Source of the DNA: Gemmatimonadota bacterium
Lineage (GTDB): Bacteria; Gemmatimonadota; Gemmatimonadetes; Gemmatimonadales; Gemmatimonadaceae
Assembly: GCA_021324635.1 (NCBI GenBank)
Contig: JAJPIS010000021.1
Location: 25,552-89,551 of the forward strand
DNA length: 64,000 nucleotides
Direction of reading: 5' to 3'
In this document: positions 44,636 to 53,513 of the stretch, piece by piece
Numbering within the stretch: position 1 is the first letter of the stretch
Layout: each line of letters starts with the position of its first letter
The notes under the pieces: model-generated
Database searches by the model: none
Told to the model about the DNA's origin: nothing
Seen by the model: the letters and a program-made list of their open reading frames with translations, nothing else
Position numbers and translations under genes: made by a program

Positions 44636-45809
44636 GACGATCGCCCCACGCGCCGCGCAGGGTCGCCCGGCTGGCCCGGTCGGGCGTCGCATCCGGCTCG
44701 CGATCGTCGCGACGCACCCCGTGCAGTACTACGCCCCGCTCTACCGCGCGCTCGCCCGCCGGGCCGAGCTGGCGATCACCGTGCTCTTTGCCCATCGCCC
44801 GAGCCCGGCCGAGCAGGGCGTCGGATTCGGCGTTCCCTTCGCCTGGGATACCGATCTCACCGGCGGCTATCCACACGTGTGGATGCAGGAGGGCCCATCG
44901 GCGCTGTCGGAGGTCGGCGCCCGGATCCGTCGTGGGGATTTCGATGTCGTGCTCGTGCAGGGTTGGAACGCGCGGGTCTACTGGGACGCCATCCGGAGTT
45001 GCTGGGCCCGACGGCTCCCGGTGCTCGTCCGCGGAGATTCCCAGCTTCGGGATGACGCCGCGATCTGGAAGCGCCTGGCCAAGCGCGCCGCCTACCCACT
45101 CTTCGTCCACCGCTTCGCGGCCTGCGTGAGCGTCGGCACACGGAGCGAGGCGTACTTCCGGTACTACGGAGCGCGTCGGATCGTGCGGAGTCCCCACTTC
45201 GTCGACAACGCGGCGTTCGCGGGTGGCGCGGCCGGCGCCCGGCGATCCGCCCGGGAGGCGTGGCACATCGCCCCTGACGACTTCGTCGCGCTCTTCGCTG
45301 GAAAGCTCATCGCGAGGAAACGCGCGCCGGATCTCATCCGCGCGATGGCGCGCGCACGGGTCCCGGGGGCGGTGCTGATCGCGGGCGATGGCGCGGAGCG
45401 GAGGGCGTGCGAGCGTCTGGGGCGGACGCTGGGTGTGCGGGTCGTGGTCGCCGGATTCCTGAACCAGCGGGCCATCCCCCGGGCGTACGCCGCCGCCGAC
45501 GTGCTGGTGCTCCCCTCGGCTCGGCGCGAAACCTGGGGGCTCGTGGTGAACGAGGCGATGGCCTGCGGCGTGCCGGCGCTCGTCTCCGAGGCCGCCGGCT
45601 GCGTGGATGACCTCATCATCCCCGGCGAGACGGGCGAGTGCTTTCCTCCCGGCGACGTCGACCGGCTGGCGGCGCTCCTGCGGGCCGCGGCGACCGATCG
45701 CGAGACGCTCCGGCGCATGGGCGATGCGGCGCGGGCGCACGTCGCGCGCTTCTCCGCCGAGGCGGCCGCGGCTGGCGTGGTCGAGGCGGTCGTCGGAGCG
45801 GTGGCATGA
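44628..45809 (+). CDS. GT4 glycosyltransferase
   Basis: A 393-residue GT-B protein with LAIVATHPVQYYAPLYRALARR, VLVRGDSQLRDDAAIWKRL, FRYYGARRIVRSPHFVDN, ALFAGKLIARKRAPDLIRAM, LIAGDGAER and the clear donor motif SARRETWGLVVNEAMACGVPALVS. Its family resembles transferases in capsule and exopolysaccharide loci. It overlaps the upstream gene by 8 bases and the following membrane protein by 4 (ATGA), showing tight coupling. Related to the preceding transferase. Confidence 0.88.
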   Translation: MAETIAPRAAQGRPAGPVGRRIRLAIVATHPVQYYAPLYRALARRAELAITVLFAHRPSPAEQGVGFGVPFAWDTDLTGGYPHVWMQEGPSALSEVGARIRRGDFDVVLVQGWNARVYWDAIRSCWARRLPVLVRGDSQLRDDAAIWKRLAKRAAYPLFVHRFAACVSVGTRSEAYFRYYGARRIVRSPHFVDNAAFAGGAAGARRSAREAWHIAPDDFVALFAGKLIARKRAPDLIRAMARARVPGAVLIAGDGAERRACERLGRTLGVRVVVAGFLNQRAIPRAYAAADVLVLPSARRETWGLVVNEAMACGVPALVSEAAGCVDDLIIPGETGECFPPGDVDRLAALLRAAATDRETLRRMGDAARAHVARFSAEAAAAGVVEAVVGAVA

Positions 45810-47299
45810 GCGACTCGCTCGGTACGCTCACCTGGGCCGGCGCGGCGCAACGGGCGCACGGTCGGTGCTACCTCTTCATGCCGGAAGCCACGTGGGCGCT
45901 GGTCGCCGCCACGGGACTGCTCGTCGCGCTCCTCATGTATCCGTGGTACAGCGCCGACTCCCTGTGGGTGGGGGCGGCGGTGGCGCTCGTGGTGGCGGTC
46001 GTGAGCCAATCGTTGTGGGCCAGCGCGCACGCGCCCTGGATCCCGGGGCTCGTCGTCGTCACCGCGGCGATCCAGTGGGTTCTGGCGCCCTGGGCGAGCT
46101 ATCACATCGGGCCCGACTATCCGCTCTATCGCATGGTGGTCCCCCAGCCGGAGTACTTCGCCTTTGCCGTGCCCGCGACGCTGGCGTTGACTGCCGGGAT
46201 CTATCTCCCCGCGCTGCTCGCCGGGGTCGGCCGCGCGGCCCGGCCCGCCGGTCCCGCGCTCCCGAGCACTGCTGCGCGATCGAGCTTTCGGTACACCTGC
46301 GATGGGCTGGTGCTCGTCGCCGTCGTGGTGAGCCTGTTCGTTCTCCCGTCGCTGCCGGTGAGCTACCACTACGTCGGCACGCTGGTGGTCGATCTCGGGT
46401 TCGTGAGTGCGTTCGCGCTCTGTCTGATGCGTGCGCCGCAGTGGAGCTGGCGCATCATCGCGATGCTCGGGAGCCAGCTGATCGCCGCCTCGGCGGACGG
46501 CGTCTTTCACGACCTGCTGCTCTGGACTACCTACTTCGCGCTGATTCTCGGGTTCCGGCGCAAGGTGCGCGGTCGCACTCTCCTGGTCCTGGCTGCCGCC
46601 GGCACGTACGCCGTGGCTGCCCTCAACAGCATCAAGTTCGCCTATCGGCGGGATCTGGTCTTCGCTGCCGCACCGTCGGCCGAGCAGCGCGTGTCGATGC
46701 TCGGCGATGCGCTCGGACGACAGATCCTGCACCCGGATCAGGTGTTCGCGGATGACGAGATCCTCTACGGGGTGACACGGCTCAACCAGGGGTGGATCAT
46801 CGGCCGCGTCATGGAACGAGTGCCGGTCGCCGAGCCCTACGCCCGCGGCGAGACGGTCGTCAACGCGCTCGTGAGCGCCGCTGTGCCGCGGGTGATGCGC
46901 CCGGGCAAGTACATCGCGGGCGGCGACCCATACTTCGAGCGATTCACCGGCGTCCGGCTCCGTGGCGCGGCCATGAACCTTGGGCTCGCGGGCGAGATGT
47001 ACGCCAATTTCGGCCCGGTCGGCGGGTGTATCGGCGTGCTCCTCTGGGGGCTGCTGGTGGGGATCCTCTTCGTCCGGTTCGCGCGTGCGGCGCAGCGCTC
47101 GTCGCTCTGGTGGGCCTGGGCGCCGTTCGTGATGCTCTACACGGCGGAGGCCGAGAGCGGGGTTGGCGAGGTGGTCAACCAGGTGGCCAAGAGCGCGCTG
47201 GTCATGCTGGCCATCGTGAGCATCGTGCCCGTCTGGCGGGGGCTGCGGACCTGGCGGGTGCCGGCGCTCCGGAGCCGCCCGGATTCGGTACCCGCCTGA
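45806..47299 (+). CDS. multi-spanning membrane protein, probable Wzy-type polysaccharide polymerase
   Basis: A 497-residue protein with roughly ten to twelve hydrophobic segments and a large loop (about residues 285-385) containing ERFTGVRLRGAAMNLGLAGEMYANFGPVGG. This closely follows the pattern of O-antigen or oligosaccharide repeat-unit polymerases, in which a conserved GE-Y-NFG-type segment precedes the last helices. Wzy proteins join repeat units on the periplasmic face. Sequence conservation is low in this class, so a related role (for example a ligase-like or EpsG-like protein) is possible. Start at ATG 45806 overlaps the GT4 stop. Confidence 0.7.
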   Translation: MSDSLGTLTWAGAAQRAHGRCYLFMPEATWALVAATGLLVALLMYPWYSADSLWVGAAVALVVAVVSQSLWASAHAPWIPGLVVVTAAIQWVLAPWASYHIGPDYPLYRMVVPQPEYFAFAVPATLALTAGIYLPALLAGVGRAARPAGPALPSTAARSSFRYTCDGLVLVAVVVSLFVLPSLPVSYHYVGTLVVDLGFVSAFALCLMRAPQWSWRIIAMLGSQLIAASADGVFHDLLLWTTYFALILGFRRKVRGRTLLVLAAAGTYAVAALNSIKFAYRRDLVFAAAPSAEQRVSMLGDALGRQILHPDQVFADDEILYGVTRLNQGWIIGRVMERVPVAEPYARGETVVNALVSAAVPRVMRPGKYIAGGDPYFERFTGVRLRGAAMNLGLAGEMYANFGPVGGCIGVLLWGLLVGILFVRFARAAQRSSLWWAWAPFVMLYTAEAESGVGEVVNQVAKSALVMLAIVSIVPVWRGLRTWRVPALRSRPDSVPA

Positions 47300-47369
47300 T
47301 GCCCCTCACCGTCGACCCTCGGTCCGGAGGCCCGACAGCCCGTGACGGCCGGGCCCGCGCGCTCCCCCG

Positions 47370-49262
47370 ATGTGCGGTGTAGCGGCCGCCCTCTCGCGGC
47401 GCCCGACGGCAGCGCTGGCGCGCGCGATGGCGGACGCGCTCGCGCATCGCGGGCCCGACGACGCGGGCGACGTCGCATTGCGCGACGCCGCCGGCCGTGC
47501 CGCGGGGCACCTCGCGCACCGGCGACTGGCCGTCCTGGATCCGACCCCCGGCGGGCACCAGCCGATGGCGAGTCCCGACGGGACGCTCGCGATCGCCTAC
47601 AACGGCGAGATCTACAACTTTCGCCAGCTGCGAGCGGAGCTTCAGGCGCGAGGCGCGACGTTCGCCGGGCAGAGCGACACCGAGGTCCTGCTCGCGGGTT
47701 GGCGGGCCGAGGGACCGGCATTCCTCGACCGACTCCGCGGCATGTTCGCCTTCGTGCTGTGGGACGCGCGCGCGGGGCGCGCGGTGCTCGCCCGGGATCG
47801 GTTCGGCATCAAGCCGCTGTACGTCGCGGCCCGCACCGGGCTCGTCGCCGTGGCCAGCGAGGTCGGCGCGCTGCTCCGCGCCGACGCGGCCCCCCGGCGG
47901 CTGTCGCGGGCCGGCATCGACTCCTATCTCGCGACCGGGTCGGCCGCGGAGCCCGCGGCCATCGTCGACGGCGTACGCGTGCTGAGTCCAGGATGCTGGC
48001 TCGCGGTGGACATGACGCCGGACGGGCCGGTCCTCGGCGTCGAGCAGCGATTCGCGACGGTGCCGGTGCGGCGTGCCGGGCCGCTGGAGACCGATCCGGC
48101 GCGCGCGGGAGCGGCCATCCGGGCGGCGCTTCGTGGCGCCGTGGCGGCGCACCTGGTGAGCGACGTGGAAGTCGGGCTCTTCCTGTCGGGCGGCGCCGAC
48201 TCGGCGGCGATCCTGGCGCTCGCGACCGAGCTCGCCGAGCGGCCCCTGCGGACCTTCACGGTCGGGTTCGGCGAGCAGGGGTACGACGAGGCGGGCGCCG
48301 GCGCCGAGGTCGCGCGGCGGTTCGGCGCGCCGCACGCCGCCGTGCGGCTCTCCGAGGCGGACGCGCTCGCGCATCTCGACGGCGCGCTCGCGGCGATGGA
48401 TCAGCCGTCCATGGACGGCCTCAATGTCTTTTTCGTGAGCCGCGCGGTACGGGCCTGCGGGGTCAAGGTGGCGCTGTCCGGGCTGGGCGGCGACGAGCTG
48501 TTCGCCGGCTACCCGTCGTTCGCCCGGGCGGAGCGGGCGGCGTCGCTCTGGTCCCATCCGGCAGGGCGGGCGGTCCGCCACGTGGCGGCTGCCGTAGCAC
48601 GCCGGAGCGCGTCCAGCCGGGGTGAGAAGGCGGCGCTCTGGCTCAGTGGGCGGACGGCCGCTGCCGGCGCCTACACGGGGTCGCGCGCGCTCTTCGGTCC
48701 CCGGGCGCTGGCGGCGCTCGGGGCGGGAGCGCCGGCGCCGCTCGTGCCGGCCCCCGGCGGGCTGGCCCGCGGCGGCGAGGTCTCCTGGTACGAGCTGACC
48801 GGCTACATGCGGAACACGCTGTTGCGCGACGCCGACGTGTTCAGCATGGCGTGCGGGTTGGAGCTCCGCGTGCCGTTCGTCGACTCCGAGGTCGCCGCGG
48901 CCGTCGCCGGGATCGATGACGCGTTGGCGTCCGCCGCCGGCACCAACGGGCCGGGCAAGCCGCTGCTCCGACTCGCGCTGGGCGACCTGCTGCCGCCATC
49001 CGTCGGGCGCCGGCCAAAGCAGGGGTTCACGCTGCCGCTCGCCCCCTGGATGCGCGGCGCGCTCCGCCGACTGATGGAGGAGGAGCTGCGCGGGGAGGGG
49101 CCGGAGCGGTGCGGACTTCCCCGGGCTGCCGTCTGGCGCATCTGGCGCCGGTTCCTGGCCGGCCATGTCGGCTGGAGCCGCCCATGGGCACTCTACGCGC
49201 TCTCCCGGTGGGCGCGCGAGCGCGACATGGCGCCGCCCGCTCGGCCCGACGTTCAGGCATGA
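47370..49262 (+). CDS. asnB: glutamine-dependent asparagine synthetase-like amidotransferase
   Basis: A 630-residue protein with an N-terminal class II glutaminase domain (nucleophile Cys2 in MCGVAA, AHRGPDDAG, LAIAYNGEIYNFRQLR, ARDRFGIKPLY) and a synthetase domain with the ATP pyrophosphatase loop LFLSGGADSAAI, LSGLGGDELFAGYP, and RVPFVDSEV. It may make asparagine, but in polysaccharide loci relatives amidate uronic acid or other carboxyl groups of sugars. Its location between the polymerase and a transferase favours the second role. The 3' end overlaps the next gene (ATGA). Confidence 0.9.
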   Translation: MCGVAAALSRRPTAALARAMADALAHRGPDDAGDVALRDAAGRAAGHLAHRRLAVLDPTPGGHQPMASPDGTLAIAYNGEIYNFRQLRAELQARGATFAGQSDTEVLLAGWRAEGPAFLDRLRGMFAFVLWDARAGRAVLARDRFGIKPLYVAARTGLVAVASEVGALLRADAAPRRLSRAGIDSYLATGSAAEPAAIVDGVRVLSPGCWLAVDMTPDGPVLGVEQRFATVPVRRAGPLETDPARAGAAIRAALRGAVAAHLVSDVEVGLFLSGGADSAAILALATELAERPLRTFTVGFGEQGYDEAGAGAEVARRFGAPHAAVRLSEADALAHLDGALAAMDQPSMDGLNVFFVSRAVRACGVKVALSGLGGDELFAGYPSFARAERAASLWSHPAGRAVRHVAAAVARRSASSRGEKAALWLSGRTAAAGAYTGSRALFGPRALAALGAGAPAPLVPAPGGLARGGEVSWYELTGYMRNTLLRDADVFSMACGLELRVPFVDSEVAAAVAGIDDALASAAGTNGPGKPLLRLALGDLLPPSVGRRPKQGFTLPLAPWMRGALRRLMEEELRGEGPERCGLPRAAVWRIWRRFLAGHVGWSRPWALYALSRWARERDMAPPARPDVQA

Positions 49263-50422
49263 GGGTTCTGCACGTGATGCCGAGCGTCGCCCCGACTTTC
49301 GGCGGCCCTCGCGCCGCGCTGGTCGGATTCGTCCGGGCCGCAGCCCTGGGCGGCTGGGACTCCACCGTCGTCGCGCCCGACCCCGGCCCGGGAGAGCGCG
49401 AGCGGCTCGCCGCCGATATCGACGACGTCCGCTTCTGGGCCCCCGGCCGGCCGTGGAGCTGCTGGCGGGCGCTCGGCCCGCTCGTCTCGACGGCGGATGT
49501 CGTTCACGTGCACGGGACACTCGCCCCGGCCAGCTCGACGGGCGCGTGGCGGGCCATCTTGGCCGGTCGTCCCCTGGTCGTGCGTCCGTTCGGAACGTTG
49601 TCCCGCTACACCTTCGCTGGCCGCCGACCGCTCCTCAAGCGCCTGTACCACGGCATCGTCGACGCCCCGGCGCTGTGCCGGGCCGGTGTCGTCCACTTCA
49701 CGACCGAGGCGGAGCGCGATGAGGCCCTCCGGTTGCGCGCGGTCGATGCCCGACGGAGTCACGTCGTCCCGCCGCCGTGGATTCCGCACCCGGCGGCGCC
49801 CGGGGACTCGAGCGAGGCAGGTGGCGCGGGCTGGATGCCGTCGGCGACTCGCGACGGCGACACGGTTCTGTTTCTCGCCCGGCTGGACCCCAAGAAGGGG
49901 GTCGAGCGGCTCCTGGGCGCCTGGCCGGTCGTGCGACAGCGACGTCCCGGCGCTCGGTTGATCATCGCGGGGAGTGGCCCGGCGCGCTATCGCGACCGTG
50001 TCGAGTCCCGCGCGGCCGCGCTCGCCGCGCCGGGCACCGGCGATCGGATCGAATTCACGGGCTTCGTGACCGGCTCGGCCAAGGCCGCGCTCCTGGCGAG
50101 GGCCGACGTGTTCGTCCTGCCATCGCACGCCGAGAACTTCGGCGTGGCCGTGCTCGAGGCGCTGGCGGCGGGGCTGCCCGTGGTCGTGACGCCGGAGGTT
50201 GGGCTGGCGGGCTTCGTTCGCGAGCACGGACTCGGACGGGTCACCTCGGCCGACCCGCTCGCGCTCGGGTGTGCGCTCGCGGACGCGCTCGGGAATGCGG
50301 AGATGCGGGCGCGGTGCCGAACGCGGGGGCCCTCGGCGGTCGCCGATGTCTTCGGGGCGGAGGTCGTCGCCCGCGCGCTCGGGCGAATGTACGAGGCCGC
50401 GCTCGCGGCCGGGTGCCCGTGA
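49259..50422 (+). CDS. GT4 glycosyltransferase
   Basis: A 387-residue GT-B protein: VLHVMPSVAPTFGGPRAALVGF, DVVHVHGTLAP, VRPFGTLSRYTFAGRRPLLKRLYH, LFLARLDPKKGVERLL, LIIAGSGP and the donor motif HAENFGVAVLEALAAGLPVVV. This is a textbook family 4 pattern. Start ATG 49259 overlaps the asparagine-synthetase-like stop. A 49-base gap separates it from the carbamoyltransferase. Donor unknown. Confidence 0.9.
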   Translation: MRVLHVMPSVAPTFGGPRAALVGFVRAAALGGWDSTVVAPDPGPGERERLAADIDDVRFWAPGRPWSCWRALGPLVSTADVVHVHGTLAPASSTGAWRAILAGRPLVVRPFGTLSRYTFAGRRPLLKRLYHGIVDAPALCRAGVVHFTTEAERDEALRLRAVDARRSHVVPPPWIPHPAAPGDSSEAGGAGWMPSATRDGDTVLFLARLDPKKGVERLLGAWPVVRQRRPGARLIIAGSGPARYRDRVESRAAALAAPGTGDRIEFTGFVTGSAKAALLARADVFVLPSHAENFGVAVLEALAAGLPVVVTPEVGLAGFVREHGLGRVTSADPLALGCALADALGNAEMRARCRTRGPSAVADVFGAEVVARALGRMYEAALAAGCP

Positions 50423-50471
50423 CGGGCGACCGACCGGGAGCCGGGACCGTTCCGCTCGCCGCCGAGCGACC

Positions 50472-52310
50472 ATGAGCGCGCCCAGCTACATCCTCGGCAT
50501 CAACGCCTATCACGGCGATGCGTCGGCCGTTCTCCTTTGCGACGGACAGCTCGTCGCGGCGATCGAGGAGGAACGCTATCGCCGAGTCAAGCATTGGGCC
50601 GGGTTCCCGAGTCGGGCGATCGCCGGTGTGATGGCGCTGGGGGGCGTGACCGGGCGCGACATCGCACACGTCGCCGTCAGCCGGAACCCGCGCGCTCACC
50701 TGGCGCGCAAGGCATGGTACACGCTGTGCCACCGCCCGGGCCGCCGAGTGGTGGCGGATCGGATCGGCAACGCCCGTGCAGTCGGTGGGATCGCCGCCCC
50801 GCTCGCGTCCGCCCTCGGCCTGCCGGTCCACGCCGTCCCGCCGGTGCACCACGTCGAGCACCACCGGGCGCATCTCGCGAGTGGCTTCTTCGTGTCGCCG
50901 TTCGACGAGGCGGCCTGCTGCGCGATCGACGGCTTCGGCGACTTCGTGAGCACGTCGATGGGGATCGGTCAGGGGACGGCGCTCGACATCGTCGGGCGCG
51001 TGTACTTCCCCCACTCGCTCGGCGCGCTGTACACGGCCGTCACGCAGTACCTCGGCTTCCACGGCTACGGTGACGAGTTCAAGGTCATGGGGCTGGCACC
51101 ATACGGGAAGCCCACGGTCGTGCCGGAATTGCGCCGGCTCATCCAGCTGCGCGACGGCGGGGCGTTCGAGCTGGACCTCCGCTTTTTTCGACACTGGTCG
51201 GACGGCGTGACCATGGAGTGGCGGGAGGGCTACCCGACGATGGGGCCGATGTACACGGCCGCGCTGGAGGAGCTCCTGGGACCGGCCCGCGACCCGGGCG
51301 CACCGGTGACCCCTCGGCACGAGGACATCGCGCATTCGCTCCAGGTCGTGTACGAGGAGAGCGCACTGCACGTCCTGACCGGCCTCTGGGAGCGCACGCG
51401 CATGCCAGCGCTCTGCCTCGCCGGTGGCTGCGCGATGAACAGCGTCGCGAACGGGAAAATCCGCGCCCGGACGCCCTTTCGCCGGGTCTACATCCAGCCG
51501 GCGGCCGGCGACAACGGCACCGCCCTTGGTGCGGCGTACGACGTCTGGCACCGCGTGCTGCGGGGCGGTCGTGGGTTCGCGATGCAGCACGCCTACTGGG
51601 GACCGGCGCACAGCGAGACCGATGCGCTCGGACGGCTCCCGGCCGGCGACGACAACGGCTGCACGTTCACCGTCGACCGCTGCCCCTCCGCAGACGCCGT
51701 GGCTCGCGCTACGGCGCGGCTCATCGCCGACGGGAACGTCGTCGGCTGGTACCAGGGGCGAATGGAGTGGGGGGCGCGAGCACTCGGCAACCGGAGCATC
51801 GTTGCCGACCCGCGGCGATCGGACGTGCGGGAGCTGATCAACACCCGGATCAAGTTCCGCGAGAAATTTCGACCGTTCGCGCCATCGGTCGCCGTCGAGG
51901 CGCTCGACCGCTACTTCGAGGGGGCGGTCGCCGATCCCTTCATGATCCAGGTCTACCCCGTCCGCGAGGACCGTCGCGCACAGATCCCGGCCGTCACCCA
52001 CGTCGACGGCAGCGGCCGGCTCCAGACGGTGGACGCGACGACCAACCCCGCGTACTACCGGCTGATCAAGGAGTTCGAGGCGCTGACCGGCGTTCCGATC
52101 GTCCTGAACACGAGCTTCAACGAGAACGAGCCGATCGTCGAGACACCGACGCAGGCGCTCGATTGCTTCCTGCGCACGCGGATGGACGCGATCGTCCTCA
52201 ACAACGTGATCGTCCGCCGCGTCGCCGCGCCCGATGGGGGTCGTGTGAACACCTCGCCGCATCCCTCCGGGGGCGGAGGGGCCGATGAGCCCACGCGCGC
52301 ACGCGTCTAG
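50472..52310 (+). CDS. NodU/CmcH-type carbamoyltransferase
   Basis: A 612-residue O-carbamoyltransferase that uses carbamoyl phosphate and ATP to carbamoylate a hydroxyl. The N-terminal Kae1-like domain has LGINAYHGDASAVLL, EEERYRRVKH, the metal-site histidines in VHHVEHHRAHLASGFF, CAIDGFGDF and GDEFKVMGLAPYG. The C-terminal domain (about residues 400-600) contains GRMEWGARALGNRSI and LNTSFNENEPIVETP. Family length and all key motifs are intact. In this locus it probably decorates a sugar, as NodU does for Nod factors, though small-molecule substrates are possible. The next gene starts inside its last 26 bases. Confidence 0.92.
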   Translation: MSAPSYILGINAYHGDASAVLLCDGQLVAAIEEERYRRVKHWAGFPSRAIAGVMALGGVTGRDIAHVAVSRNPRAHLARKAWYTLCHRPGRRVVADRIGNARAVGGIAAPLASALGLPVHAVPPVHHVEHHRAHLASGFFVSPFDEAACCAIDGFGDFVSTSMGIGQGTALDIVGRVYFPHSLGALYTAVTQYLGFHGYGDEFKVMGLAPYGKPTVVPELRRLIQLRDGGAFELDLRFFRHWSDGVTMEWREGYPTMGPMYTAALEELLGPARDPGAPVTPRHEDIAHSLQVVYEESALHVLTGLWERTRMPALCLAGGCAMNSVANGKIRARTPFRRVYIQPAAGDNGTALGAAYDVWHRVLRGGRGFAMQHAYWGPAHSETDALGRLPAGDDNGCTFTVDRCPSADAVARATARLIADGNVVGWYQGRMEWGARALGNRSIVADPRRSDVRELINTRIKFREKFRPFAPSVAVEALDRYFEGAVADPFMIQVYPVREDRRAQIPAVTHVDGSGRLQTVDATTNPAYYRLIKEFEALTGVPIVLNTSFNENEPIVETPTQALDCFLRTRMDAIVLNNVIVRRVAAPDGGRVNTSPHPSGGGGADEPTRARV

Positions 52311-53484
52311 CGGGGCACCAGGATCACCGCCGGGAGTGCCGTCGGGAGCGCCGTCGGCCGCGCCGTCGGAGCCGGGGCAGCATCGGCGGCGGCCGCCCGT
52401 GCTGGCGGTGACCTCCACGACGACCGGCGGCGATGGGATCGCCTATGTCGGACGTCTGCTGGCGCGCGCGCTCGACGACATCACGGGCGCAGCCGCGCCC
52501 GTCGTGAGCCTCGAGCCGCGACACCCGGAGGGCGCCTCGCGGTGGGAGCGGTCCAGGTTCGTCGCCCGGCTGGCGCGCGCACAGTGCGGGCGCGCGGACT
52601 GGGCGTTCTTCACGCATGTCGGCCTCGCTCGGGCGGCCGCGGCCGTGCCCCGGCCCTGGCGCGTGCCCTACGCAGTGATGTTGAACGGCGTCGAGGCGTG
52701 GGACGCGGCGATGAGCCCGGGGAGGCAGCGAGCCGCGCGGGGCGCCACGCTGCGGGTGGCCATCTCGCACTACACGGCGGCCCGCGCGCGAGCGGCGCAT
52801 CCCGACATCGGCCCGATCCGAGAGTGTCCGCTGGGGCTCCTCCCGGGGGGCGGCGAGCTTGCCGAGGGAGCGGGAGCCGAGGACCCCCGGATCGTGGCGG
52901 CCATCGCCCCGCTGGCCGCAGTCATCGTCGGGCGAGTCGCGTCGGCCGAGCGCTACAAGGGGCACGACGAGCTCCTCGCGGCCTGGCCGACAGTCGTCGC
53001 GACCGTACCGAGCGCGCAGCTCGTGATCGTCGGACGGGGAGACGACCTCCCGCGGTTACGGGCCAAGGCTGCGGCGCTCGGGCTGGGCGAGACCGTCCTG
53101 TTTACCGGCTACGTATCCGACGCGACCCGGGATGCGGTCCTGCGCCGGGCCACCGTGTTTGCGATGCCCAGCGTGGGCGAGGGGTTCGGGTTGGCGTACC
53201 TCGACGCCATGCGCGCCGGATTGCCGTGCGTCGCCTGCGTCGACAGCGCAGGGGCGGAGCTGGTCCGCGGTGGGCGGACCGGCATTCTCGTCCAGCGGCG
53301 GGGGGCGGCGGAGCTGGGTGCCGCGGTCGCGTCGATGTTGGCCAATCCGGGGCTTGCGCGTCAGATGGGAGAGGAGGGACGGCAGCGGTACGAGGCCGAG
53401 TACACGTACGACCGGTTTCGAGAGCGGTTGCGAGACGTCCTCTCGAACGCGCCGCCGGCGATCGCCGGGCCGCGTGACAGGTAG
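52285..53484 (+). CDS. GT4 glycosyltransferase
   Basis: A 399-residue GT-B protein with a disordered proline/serine-rich N-terminus of about 35 residues, which is coded partly inside the end of the carbamoyltransferase gene. Then come TSTTTGGDGIAYVGRLLARAL, FTHVGLARAAAAVP, VAISHYTAARARAAH, VGRVASAERYKGHDELLAAW and the donor motif GEGFGLAYLDAMRAGLPCVA. The start could lie further in, near 52400, which would remove the overlap. Donor unknown. Confidence 0.87.
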   Translation: MSPRAHASSGAPGSPPGVPSGAPSAAPSEPGQHRRRPPVLAVTSTTTGGDGIAYVGRLLARALDDITGAAAPVVSLEPRHPEGASRWERSRFVARLARAQCGRADWAFFTHVGLARAAAAVPRPWRVPYAVMLNGVEAWDAAMSPGRQRAARGATLRVAISHYTAARARAAHPDIGPIRECPLGLLPGGGELAEGAGAEDPRIVAAIAPLAAVIVGRVASAERYKGHDELLAAWPTVVATVPSAQLVIVGRGDDLPRLRAKAAALGLGETVLFTGYVSDATRDAVLRRATVFAMPSVGEGFGLAYLDAMRAGLPCVACVDSAGAELVRGGRTGILVQRRGAAELGAAVASMLANPGLARQMGEEGRQRYEAEYTYDRFRERLRDVLSNAPPAIAGPRDR

Positions 53485-53513
53485 TCACCATCCAGGGACC
53501 AGGACGTGTGGTG

